NCBI GenBank assembly: GCA_022376465.1
Contig: JACDTU010000033.1
Coordinates: 62,001-126,000, forward strand
DNA from: Cubamyces lactineus
Lineage: Eukaryota; Basidiomycota; Agaricomycetes; Polyporales; Polyporaceae
Length of the DNA: 64,000 nt
Direction: 5' to 3'
In this document: positions 1-10,744 of the stretch, piece by piece
Position numbering within the stretch: position 1 is the stretch's first letter
Layout: the number at the start of each line of letters is the position of its first letter
The notes under the pieces: generated by a model
Seen by the model: the letters and a program-made list of their open reading frames with translations, nothing else
Database searches by the model: none
Told to the model about the DNA's origin: nothing
Program-made: the position numbers and the translations under genes

Positions 1-2896
1 AAGAAGTTCTCGTTCGAGTACATCGTCATCGACGAGGCGCACCGTATCAAGAACGTCGACTCCATCCTCTCGAAGATTGTGCGCTCGTTCATGTCGCGCG
101 GGCGACTACTCATCACGGGTACCCCGCTGCAGAATAACATGAAGGAGCTATTCGCCCTGCTCAGCTTCATCTGTCCTGAGATCTTCTCAGACTATGAAGA
201 TCTGGAGAGCTTCTTGCACAAGGACGACGCGCAGTCAGATGGAGACGAAGAGAAGAGCAAGAAAGTCGTGGAGGCTCTGCACAAGATTCTGCGCCCATTC
301 CTGCTCCGTCGTGTGAAGAGTGATGTCGAGAAGAACCTGCTGCCTAGTAAGTGTCGCTCTACCCACGAGAGGTTCGGTGATTGACTCTTCTACTACAGAG
401 AAGGAGATCAATATTTACGTCGGTCTTACCGAGATGCAGCGGAAGTGGTACCGTTCCGTACTCGAGAAGGATATTGACGCCGTCAATGGTATATAGTCCT
501 GCTCGTGAACAGCGCACGATGAAACTAACATGAATTGTCTCAGGCCTGACCGGCAAGAAGGAGGGCAAGACGCGGCTCATGAACATCGTCATGCAGCTGC
601 GCAAGGTCACTTGCCATCCATACCTCTTCGATGGCGCGGAACCCGGGCCACCGTACACTACTGACGAGCATCTGATCGAGAACTCGGGCAAGATGGTCAT
701 TTTGGACAAGCTCCTCAAGAACATGAAGGCGAAGGGTTCTCGTGTCCTCATCTTCAGTCAGATGAGTCGAATGCTCGACATTCTCGAGGATTACTGCTTG
801 TTCAGGGGATACAGTACGTATACATTCAGTGCCGGCCACATACGGCCACTGACGACACTTTCTCAGAGTACTGCCGTATTGACGGTGGCACCGCTCACGA
901 CGACCGTATCGTCGCTATCGACGAGTACAACAAGCCTGACAGCGACAAGTTCATCTTCCTCCTCACCACGCGCGCTGGTGGTCTCGGTATCAACTTGACC
1001 ACTGCAGATATTGTCGTGTTGTACGACAGTGACTGGAACCCGCAGGCCGATCTGCAGGCTATGGACCGTGCGCATCGTATCGGCCAGACGAAACAGGTCT
1101 ACGTCTTCCGCTTCATCACTGAGGGCAGTGTTGAGGAGCGTATGCTGGAGCGGGCGGCGCAGAAGCTGAGGCTAGACCAGCTTGTTATTCAGCAAGGACG
1201 AACACAAGCGACGAAAGGTTAGTACTGGTCTGAGTCTCACCCGGTCCCGTTCACCGAGCACGTGTCCCCCAGCTGCGAACAAGGAGGAACTTCTCGAGAT
1301 GATCACGCACGGTGCTGAGCATATCGTCAACTCAAACGATGAGTAAGTCGCCTGCACAGTAGATCGGTAGAAGACTCTTGGCTAATCATGCCACAGCTTG
1401 ATGGTCAACGATGATATCGACGCCATCATCCAGCGCGGCGAGGAACGTACCCAGCAGCTCAACAGCAAGTACGAGGGCTTGACGTTCGAGGACTTGAGCA
1501 ACTTCAAGTCCGAGGCGTCCGTGCAGCAGTGGGAGGGCGAGGACTTCCGCGGGCAGCGCAAGGCGCTGCAGTTCAACCCTCTGTCGCTGTCCAAACGGGA
1601 GCGTAAGCTCAACTACTCGGTTGATAGCTACTTCAAGGAGACTATGCGCGCGGGCCCGTCGAAGACGGAGAAAGCGCCCAAGATCCCTCGCGCACCGAAA
1701 CAAATCCAGATGTGAGTCAGGTCCTAGAGTGACGCACGAAGGGCGGAACTGATGATTACCTCACGACAGGCAAGACTTCCAGTTCTTCCCTCCACGGCTC
1801 GCGGAGCTTCAGGAACAGGAGCTGGCGGCGCACAAGAGGATGAATGATATTCCTGCGACGTTGCGCGAGCCCGCGGGTCCTGAGGACACGCCCGAGAAGC
1901 TCGAAGAAGAGCGGCGTCAGGCGCAGGAATTCATCGACAATGGTTAGCAAATAAAACGAGTGTGGACTCGATTGGATGCTGACAGGCTGTACAGCGGAGC
2001 CTCTGACGGAGGAGCAGCAACAAGAAAAGGAAGAGCTCATCGCGCAGGGCTTCGAGGACTGGAGCAGGCGCGACTTCCAGCAGTTTGTTCGTGCCCTTGA
2101 GACATATGGCTGGTATGTACCAACCCACATACAATCATTGGAGATGCCGACAATCATTTCAGGACGGATGACTATGAGCTGCTAGCGTCTGAAATCCAGG
2201 ATAAGACTGCGGAAGATGTTGCAAGATACTACCCTGTATTCAAGAAGAAGTGGAAAGAGCTTGCAGGTACGTGTCGAGAAATGCTAGGTTGGTGGGAAAG
2301 TTACTTACGTGATCGACAGAGTACCCCCGTATCAAGGCGCGCATCGAGGAAGGAGAGGCCAAGCGGAACAAGCGTTCCAACCTCGAGGCCCTGCTGGCCA
2401 AGAAGATCGGATCCGTCAGATACCCGATGCAAGAGCTCGAACTCAACTACCCCACGACGAAGGGCAAGGTTTACTCGGAAGAGGAGGACCGATATCTCCT
2501 GTGCCGGCTGCACCATTACGGCATGCAAGCAGAGGATGTCTATGAGCGCATCAAGAAAGACATCCTGGAGTTCCCTGTGTTCCGGTTCGACTGGTTCTTC
2601 AAGAGCCGGAGCCCCCAAGAGCTGCAGCGGAGATGTAACACGCTGCTCGGCATGATTGAGAAGGAGGCGGAGGGCAGGCAAGCCGAGGAGGTGAAGCCGA
2701 AGGGCACGAAGGGGAAGGTACGTCACCCTCTTTCCGGGTCGTTGCAAGCGATACTCATGTGAATCGTCCACAGAAGCGAGGCATCGAGCAGATCCAGGAG
2801 GCCGAGAAGGACAAGGCATCTCGCTCGTCAACACCCGCGAGCACAGCAACCGCCGCCGCGTCGGCGAAGCGGCAAACGAAGAGACGGAAGACTTAG
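1..2896 (+). CDS. ISWI-family chromatin-remodelling ATPase, 5' end missing
   Basis: The window opens inside the SNF2 ATPase, in frame from base 1, at the Walker B/motif II box (IDEAHRIKN). Next come the GTPLQNN motif, the second RecA lobe ([11 protein letters not shown], then [18 protein letters not shown]) and motif VI (MDRAHRIGQ). After about 1.4 kb the protein has the ISWI C-terminal half: a HAND region ([11 protein letters not shown], then [14 protein letters not shown]), a SANT domain ([20 protein letters not shown]) and a SLIDE domain ([17 protein letters not shown] to [12 protein letters not shown]). It ends in a basic tail, with TAG at 2894-2896. The HAND-SANT-SLIDE order separates ISWI from CHD and INO80 remodellers. 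The family slides and spaces nucleosomes in the nucleus. At least eight short GT-AG introns interrupt the visible part. Isw1 and Isw2 types cannot be told apart without the N-terminus, which lies upstream. Confidence 0.95.
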
Positions 2897-3447
2897 ATAT
2901 CTTCTCGTTCCTGTCCCTTGTCGTCGCTGCTCTGTCCATCGATCTCTGCACTTCATCTGTCTGTACAACTAGAGTCATTATTTTATGTACGGAGCGGCCC
3001 ACCTCTGGTCGCGGTAATCTATCCACTTGCTATATCCAAACACGAACGGATTCTCTGACGGACTGCCCACGGAAGAACCATCCTCGCACGATTTGCACGC
3101 CATTGATCACATTTGCGCCTGTGACTTCACGGTAATCTAGAACCCTAAATCTGGGTTCGCTTCGGAGCGTCGGGTACCTGCTCGTATTCGAGCCTTGCCC
3201 GTCAGCGATCTAAGGTCGAAATCACCGTCTTTGTTCGAAAAGCACCGGTTCCTGGAGGCACCATCAAGAGTGTTGAGTCAGATGGGCCGGGAATCCAGGT
3301 TGGTCCGAACATATCGCCGGTAAGTACATCGGAAAAGCCATGTACATAAGGTGATCAAAGGGCATGCGAGACAACACGCTATACCGTTCGGAGCACTGTA
3401 TATACAGATCGAAAGCGCCGCGACGAGCGATGAGCTTGACCTAGACA
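2897..3447. other. Convergent intergenic region
   Basis: The 3' ends of the ISWI gene (plus) and the F-box gene (minus) face each other here. No ORF with recognisable protein features is present. It probably holds both 3' untranslated regions. Confidence 0.6.
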
Positions 3448-5121
3448 TCACCTTTCTGGGGCCTTGCCAGTCCTTCCGTTCCGCTCTTGACTGCGAACGC
3501 GGACGAACAAGCGGATCATACGAGTGACCTGATCCCACATGGCGTTGTGAAGCTCCCGTGACCGCATGTGTTCTGGGTCGCGGTCGCCTTCATGGACCTG
3601 GGCGGAGAGTATGCTGAAAGATGGATGTGTGCAGTGTGCGGAGAGGAACGCGGCGACTTCGTCCGGGAATCCGATCGGGGAGTCCGCGACTTCGAGCGTG
3701 AGGAGCTCGGACGGGTGCATCGTGTCGTCCAGTACGCGCGGCGGCGCGGACGCGTTCACGGGCACGGCGAGGTGGGTGAGGTCGGGACAGTGTCTGAACA
3801 GTGGCAGCAGGCCCTCCAGGGTTACCTCCGAGACCCTGCCCGCGTTATACGGGGGCATGAGGCGTAACGACTGTAACCTTGGAAAGGCGGTGGCCAGCAG
3901 ACGGATGAGCTCGTCGTCGAGCTGGATGAAGAACGAGCTGAGCTCGAGCTCGGTGAGTTCCGGGCAGGAGAAGAGCGGTTCGAGGACGGAAGCGTCCAGG
4001 AAGCACTCGGGGCGATCCAGGGGCGGAAGTGCGCTCAGGGAAAGCATGAGGGGTATACTTGATGGGAGAGGCGAAAATATGGAGACTGCAGAGAGGACGT
4101 CCTTGCTAGGACCGTTGCTAAGAATATCCAAGAATTCGCGAAGCATGGGTGCGGGCGGATCGTGAGCTGTGCACAAGCGGACTTCGGTCAATTGCGTAGA
4201 GGCCGTATGGCGCATCAGGTGCGCGAACGACTCCTCCAGTCCTATCGCGCTCAATTGGAGCACGGACACGGAGGGGAAGAGGGGCTGGTCCAGGGACAGG
4301 AGGTGGTCGTGAACGGAGGGTATTGGTGGAATGAATACCTTGGCTACTGAAAGCCCCGGGAGGGTCGCAATGTGGACCAACGCATCTTCAAACAAAGGGA
4401 GCGCCATATCCACCGTCTCCAAATGGTCCAGCTGGGATATTGAACGAGAGACGACGGGATCGACGGGTCCTATGCTGGAGCGGCACTGAACTGATAAGTG
4501 GGCCAGCCTAGGGCACTTCATGTGCAACGACCGAAGAATGGGTAGTAGTAGGCTGTCGCTGGGGGGTTGTCCCAGGTGCAATGTCGTCAGCTTGGAACCG
4601 AGAAGTTGGTATCCATACTCGAAAACGTCCGCGTCGGGCTCTTCCCAGATAAGCTCTCGAAGATTCGGCAGAAGAGGATGTGGTTCAGGATGGTAGAGAC
4701 AAAGAGTGCGATAGGTGTCCTCGTCGATATCCGGCGCCAGGCCGAACCTCCTAAATGACGTGACCAGCGCAGCGTTAGACTGGAAGCGACCCCATTCCGA
4801 GGCATCCGGCGGGCGTGTCAAGGACTGTAGCTTATATATCAACGCGCTGCTCAACGTTTACGCTCAAACGCTTACTATGGTACTGCGGAGATCGCTCCCG
4901 TCCTCGACGTTCTCGGTCCATAGGTCTGCCGGCATACACTTGACAAGTGGCCGTAGGCTGAAGAGGCGACTCCACAGAACCTTAACAGCGACACGATGAA
5001 TGGCACGACACGTCGCATTGAGCGCGGCGACAGTTGCTCTGCAATCGGCGTCGTACCCGCCTTCATAGGTCTGCTCGCAGATATTGCGCAGAATGTCGGG
5101 AGAATGCAGCAGACGACGCAT
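3448..5121 (-). CDS. F-box/leucine-rich-repeat-like protein
   Basis: The gene has two exons. The first (ATG at 5121) encodes an F-box-like start (RRLLHSPDILRNICEQTY, then TCRAIHRVAVKVLWSRLF). A 51-nt intron at 4875-4825 (GTAAGC...CTACAG) keeps the frame and joins a long second exon. The second exon carries irregular leucine-rich repeats such as LTTLHLGQ, LAHLSVQCRSS, LTELELSSFFIQ and LQSLRLMPPY. This is the usual build of the large basidiomycete F-box families, in which the F-box binds Skp1 of an SCF ubiquitin ligase and the repeats choose a substrate; that role is a family inference. The two exons are in the same frame but separated by stop codons, so a naive reading would start at a TTG at 4854. 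The intron model is better because it restores an ATG and the F-box. The substrate is unknown. Confidence 0.8.
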
Positions 5122-7376
5122 GGCCGAAGAGGAGAGTGCACTACCTAATTAGTCGACAGAGACGTAGAAGAGAGCCGAGTTAGTGCTGTTCCGTTGAGCA
5201 CTTGATAAAGAGGCTTACTCATGTAGGGAATGTGGGGTGGGGTAGGAAGAAGCCCTAGGAGGGCAGCGAAATATAAGGGGTAGTACGGGACGCCTCGCGG
5301 TTGGTGGGAGGTGCCCTTTTCTATCCGCGTGCACCAGCGGTGGTTTGACGAGGACAGGACACACCTTCGCTACCATCCGCCGCCGCTGCTTGGTCCGTGA
5401 GACATCAGCCGTGCGCACATATATGGCTCACAAATGAAGCGGAGCCTGCAGTCGCATAAAGTGCGAGAAGCCGGGCCCGCCTTCGCACACTCGCACGGAA
5501 GGCATTCCCTTCGGCAGAACTAGGAGGCTGATGTCAACGTCCGATCCACAACGGAGAATACTCTTTCGGGACATGGTGCGCCACATCAACGCGAGGACGT
5601 GCTCCTTCCACGGACTCGCACGAGAGCCTCGCATAGGGTCTGGAGACCCTTATGACCGATGTTTAGTTCCTTACTATGCTATGATTTGCTCACCAGACTG
5701 GTTCTTCATCCACCTGGCCATCCGACTGCAAGGTCTACAGATACCCGGATCAAATTGGTATTCGGGTCGCGGGAGTCTGCGTGGCTTCATATCCCGTTCA
5801 GTGGGCCTCATGTAGACACTGTGATCCAAGATATTTACGCGGTCGCATCAACACGGCGATGGAGCTGAGCGTAGTGGAGATTATTGTTAGACGCCGATCG
5901 AGTAGGCTGCTGTCGGCGTACCTACGGCGTACTGACCCGGTAAGCCCGATATTTTCGGGAAGAGATGTTGCGGACGACATGTTGCCGGACAGTGAACATG
6001 AGACGCGACCGGACATTACGCCGCTCGAGAACAATTTGAAGAGGCGACGGAAGCCTCCAGGTTGCCCAATGTTCTGCAACCGCATGCGTCTGGGCTGTGG
6101 AACGGATCTAGAGCGAGAGGAAGCTGCGGACGAGTTTGGTTCTTGCAGCCTCGTAAACGGAGTGTACGAAATACACCTGTCCATTGACGCCGCAGCATAA
6201 GTATCTCAATGGAGAACACTGGGTGACGAGGCTCGAAGTCGAGAACTTGTAGATCGTTACCTGAATTGTAGCAACCGCGCCGAAACCTGGAGGCTTCCAC
6301 TGCGCACGGGGTGCGGAAACCAGGGATCGGTGGGCATGCATCTCCTAACTTCCGACCCGGAGCGGAGGGTGCCATAATCCAGGAACCGAGACCTAGGAAA
6401 CACAGCATATCAGCAGATCGATGTGGTCCATGTCGAATTCCACTTATAACTACCACCGCCACGACCACTGGTGCTCACCCTTTACTCGTTGCTGGCTCGT
6501 ATATCTTTGTGGCAACTTATTCCCGACTTCGATCTTACCGTGCGGTTCGACCCTATGGAAAGGCTGCTGTGCTAGATTAGTAGAATTATGTGAGTACAGG
6601 TGAACGCCTTCTCCTGGTTAGATTGACCCGGACGAGAGACAGCGCTGCGCGAAGTACATAACCTGGCAGTTGGTCCAAGAGATATGCAACGCCGGACCGG
6701 TACGGGGACAGCTGGGAAAACCTGCCGCGGACTGGAGATGCGGACTTTGACGGATTAGGCGCCCTGTTACTCGACTCCGAATGGTGAGTGTGGTTCAGAA
6801 TGCAGATGGCCGTGGACGGGTCATCCTGCTCACATGTCCTGGTGGTCTTGCGGTGCCATTCCATATCACATTCTGGTAGATTGACCAGTACCGCATAGAT
6901 CTCCAACAAGCCTTGACGCAGCCCATCTCTGATTCTCTGTCAAGCTACCACAAGCACTACTATAGTTCTCAAAAGATCCGCTTCAGAGAGCAATGATCGT
7001 CCACCTCCGAGTTCTAGATTTCATATCATCGGCACTGCGTTATCAGAGTGCAGCATCCTGTCCCGAGCCACTACCAGATATCAGGTTCAGCCGCTTGTAG
7101 TAGCGGATGGACACGTCGCAGAGATTCCGCGGTGTCAAGAACGCTTCTGAATCTAAGGGGATCCAGACACTTGACTGCGCAAGAACACTAAGGATACATA
7201 TCTATGTACATGTCCGGGGCCAACCCTTCCCTACGAATGCAGTATGTGACGGATCTTCAGAGCAAGAGCAGAGCGCTACAAGAGACTTGAAAGCGAGACG
7301 ACATGTTGGAAAAGCAACGAGATTAAATCGATGAGAACGCGGACAGAGGGAGAAGTCCGCCACCAAACCACGGTGG
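5122..7376. other. Long gene-poor stretch (2.25 kb)
   Basis: This stretch lies between the F-box gene start and the Scc4 gene end. Both strands hold overlapping ORFs of 60-150 codons, for example around 5781-6200 plus and 6016-6468 minus. None shows a recognisable motif or a convincing exon chain. It could be promoter plus a decayed gene, a noncoding transcript or a gene with very small exons. I cannot choose between these. Confidence 0.4.
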
Positions 7377-10278
7377 TCATGATGTGGAACCCTGCAAGTC
7401 TGTAGGAAGTCCTCGTCGCGCGAGATCCGAGACCGCCTTCGACAGCTGGGCGTTGACAATCGTCTGTTTCTGCACGCGGGCCTCCTTCCCCGCGCGTTTG
7501 AACAGTTCTGCGGTAGACAGAGAAGTCGCCGTTCAATATACACGCGTCGGGCATGATCAACGGCCGACTTACCCATGAAGCGCTCGCCCACCCACAGCCC
7601 GAGAGGCGCGTTCCCGACCATGACGTTCGTGCTCTGGGTTCCTGGAGGGCCGGAGCTTGTTGTGCCCTTGCTGGGCGGAGCGCCAAGCCCTGCGGCGAGC
7701 TGCTCGCATGTTAGGAGCATTGTACGTGCATGCTCGCCGGCGGTGTGGAGGTAGTGCGCGGCGATGAGAGCGAGCACGAGAGCACGAAGATGGTTGTCCT
7801 GCGCCTTTGTCGCGAGTTCTAGCGCGTGCTTCAGATGCTGTCTAGGAAAGTAGAAGCCAAGCGTCAACCACACTGTATTGCGGATGCATGGAAGCAAGCA
7901 CTCACTTCGCCTTTAGAATCTCGTCGGTGAAGCATGCTTCTAGGACCTGAGCGACTGCCTCGAGCGAACCGCCCACGCCTCGGCACATCTTTACGACCTC
8001 CAGACCCCGTTCCATATGCACCTCCATATCCTCATCCTCCGGCCACGGATCGTCCGACTCGGACAGTCCTTGCATCCACGCGTCGCCCATACTCGCCTTG
8101 CGCCGCTGCACCCCGACACATAAGGCAACCTCGCCCGCCGATGCAGCGACATGGACGAAGCTCCCGCGCTCGGCATGATAGGCGGCGGCGCGGTAGCACC
8201 GGAGCGCTCGCGCGGGTTTCATAAGGGCATGCGCTAGATGGCCGTGGTGGAGCGCGATACGCGCAGCGAAGAGAGGGAATATGTCGTACGTGCGCGTATG
8301 CGCAATGAGGTCGTTCAAATTCTGTGCGAGGACTTTGTCAGCGGCGTCCTTGGTATGACATATATTTGAAGGACATGCCTGTTCTGCTATGTCAAACTCA
8401 CTGCGCATGATGGATACCTGACCTGAGGTGTGAGCACCGTAGTCTCGGTTATATCAGAATGAAATAACGAAGTACCGCAGTGAGTTCCGAGAGGAGATCG
8501 GCTTTAATCCTGGCTAGACGTTCCTCGACCTCGTGCACATCACCGGCACTCGCCCATGTACAGACTGTTAACGTGCCCTCGGTAAGCTGTTCCTCCGGTA
8601 CACATTGAGACACATACATGAGATCTCTCTGACAGCCTCAGTATTCCACACAGTGAGGCCCTCCGAGGCAAAAACTTTCCGCTTCGGCCTTCGTCCGACA
8701 GCATCGCGTTTCGAAGCGCTGCTGACGAGAAAGGCAAGCAGAAACAGAATTCGAGGATGTGTCACTTGCACGACGAGCGATGGGCCGGTCGGAAGTACGA
8801 TCTATCGGACGCATATAATTAGTGTTCGCCACGCCGAAGGATCGTCTAGATCTGCTTACTTCGACATGGCCGTTCGGGAACTTGTCCAAGACCTCCGAGT
8901 CAAGCAGAGCATGGAGGTGCGACAACCTCGGAGATACCTCTGCGGCCTCACCACCATGAGTATAATACACGACCGACAATATGAGCAAATGCACGGCCAT
9001 CGAGGCTTCAAACGCATCTTCGAACATGATGAATGTTTGTTCAGGTATAGGCTGCTGCTGAGTCTGAGTGTTCCCCTTGCCCTGCGAAGCGGGCGGCTTG
9101 CGAGGCTTAGGCGTGGACGCCGCTTCATAAGAGAGCCCCAGAGCAGCTTCCGCCCTTTGCAACGCGTCGCGCACCTCGGACCACATGCCCGCAGCGACGA
9201 GGATGCGCGTGCGCAGGACACGCGCGAGAAGGGCAACCTGGTTGTGCTTCTGCGCCACGGCGCGGTCCTCGAGCTCCTGCACGACTGCGAGCGCCGCATG
9301 CACGTCTTGCCTAGTGGGCTGAGGAGTCGTAAGCGGAGAGTGATTCTGAGGCTTGTCGGTAGGGGTAACAACGTCGGCCGTGGCTTTCGGCGTGGTCACG
9401 GGTGCGGTGAGGAGGGAAATGAGTGCAAGCTGTGCCGAATAGAGTACATGCGGCGGATCGGTGGGCATGAGAGAAGAAATGAGATTGCGAATCTGGTTCC
9501 GAGCGAACTTGGTCTTGTGCTGCCATTGCGAGAGCTGAGCTTGTAGAAGGGCGAGCTGGTGCTTGTATGCGCGAAGGGAGGGATGCTGCACGGCTCGTTA
9601 GAACATCTTGCATGCATATATGCGCAATTCGGACGATACCTTCTGTGCTATGATCGACTATGGCGGATTAGGTGTTAAGCGGACTATCACAAAGCACATA
9701 AATGGAGCATACACTCACCCCTCGACTAAGGGCTTTCTCAACCTAACGTTGGCAACGCATATATGAGGACGCTTCGTTCAGATACGGATTTCCGGTTGGA
9801 GACGTACCTCGTTCTCGATGCCCTTCGCCCACGCATGCTCTTCGCTCTGGCTAAACCCCCCAGCGATCACCCTCATCCCGAGCTCCGCCAACCCCGTCCA
9901 CGCGCGACACTCGATATCCGGCGACAACGCAGGCAGCGCCAAGCATTTCCGCAGTGCAGTCAAGCTCAACACGAGCGAATGCACGTAGTATTTGTGGTTC
10001 GGTGGATGCGCCAAGAGTGCGGGCAGGTTGACGAGCAAGACCGAGGGCGGCAGAGGCCTCAGTTCGGGCTGCGGTTCAGGTTCGGACTGAGAATGCGGTT
10101 GAGGCCCTGGCTTGAGAGGAGACGAGGAGAAAGATGATGCGCGTGCTTGTAAGGCAGGATTGCTGCTGGACGGTAAGCTAGTGAGGTCGGAGGACCAGCC
10201 CGCGTCGTCGGTAGCAGCAGAGAGCGACGGTTCTGGCTGTATGCGCTGTCTCTTGAGTGGCCGAGGATTTTCATCCAT
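7377..10278 (-). CDS. SCC4: Cohesin loading factor Scc4/Mau2 homologue
   Basis: This is a TPR-type helical protein. In yeast and animals Scc4/Mau2 binds Scc2/Nipbl and loads cohesin on chromatin. Exon 1 starts at ATG 10278 with a disordered basic head (DENPRPLKRQRIQPE), then the first helices (LVNLPALLAHPP, then YYVHSLVLSLTALRKCLALP). Later exons carry the TPR body: VHAALAVVQELEDRAVAQKH, FEDAFEASMAVHLLILSVVY, the family-typical HPRILFLLAFLVSSASKRDA followed by VGRRPKRKVFASEGL, and LHHGHLAHALMKPARALRCY. The C-terminal exons give HLKHALELATKAQDNHLRAL and LGLWVGERF, joined by splicing to LFKRAGKEARVQKQTIVNAQ. The stop is TGA at 7379-7377. The order of conserved blocks matches Mau2 throughout. 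The exact borders of exons between 8.4 and 8.9 kb and around 9.6-9.8 kb are uncertain. Its promoter holds an unusual GTGAC array. Confidence 0.85.
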
Positions 10279-10394
10279 TCTGCTGACACAACAATGCAAG
10301 GACAGAGTCCACCGACGGAGAGACTGGTCGCAACAGACGTCGAGGATGTAGTCGGCGGTCAAGCCTCCGCGAGCCACACGAGAGGCGCGTCAAC

Positions 10395-10468
10395 GTGACT
10401 GGGCGTGACTTTCGGTGACCGTTCCGTAGACGAATGTCGCGTTACGTCACGCGTGACGTGTCTGTGAC
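10395..10468. promoter_or_regulatory. GTGAC array and 16-bp palindrome upstream of SCC4
   Basis: GTGAC starts at 10395, 10405 and 10415, spaced exactly 10 bp (one helical turn), and again at 10453 and 10464. A perfect 16-bp palindrome at 10444-10459 (ACGTCACGCGTGACGT) has ACGCGT at its centre, the core of the MluI cell-cycle box bound by MBF-type factors in yeasts. TGACGT half-sites of the CREB/ATF kind flank the core. The array lies about 117-190 bp upstream of the SCC4 ATG and about 280 bp before the neighbouring DUF6534 stop codon, so it most likely serves SCC4. Binding by MBF or bZIP factors is an inference. Confidence 0.55.
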
Positions 10469-10744
10469 CAGTCGCGACACAGTAATGACTGTCCGGGGTA
10501 CGCGCGTACGCTGCCCTGAGAGGCCTCGAAGAGAGATCCTCACAGAATTACAGTATATCGAGAGCAGTGCACATGCCAAATTGCGTGGGTGCGCGCCTGC
10601 TGTACGCCCGAGATAGCAGATAGTAGACGGCAGCGGCGGCGATAGAGCGTTCGCGGAGTGTGTGGGACGTGTATATGCAAGCTAAAAGTACAGATGCGTG
10701 ACCACGAACAAAACGAGCGTATCGGCACAAGTCAATGTCCAAAA

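Noticed and set aside
3448..4854. A separate single-exon gene starting at a TTG at 4854.
   Set aside because: The frame begins without ATG; a 51-nt in-frame intron links it to the F-box exon starting at 5121.
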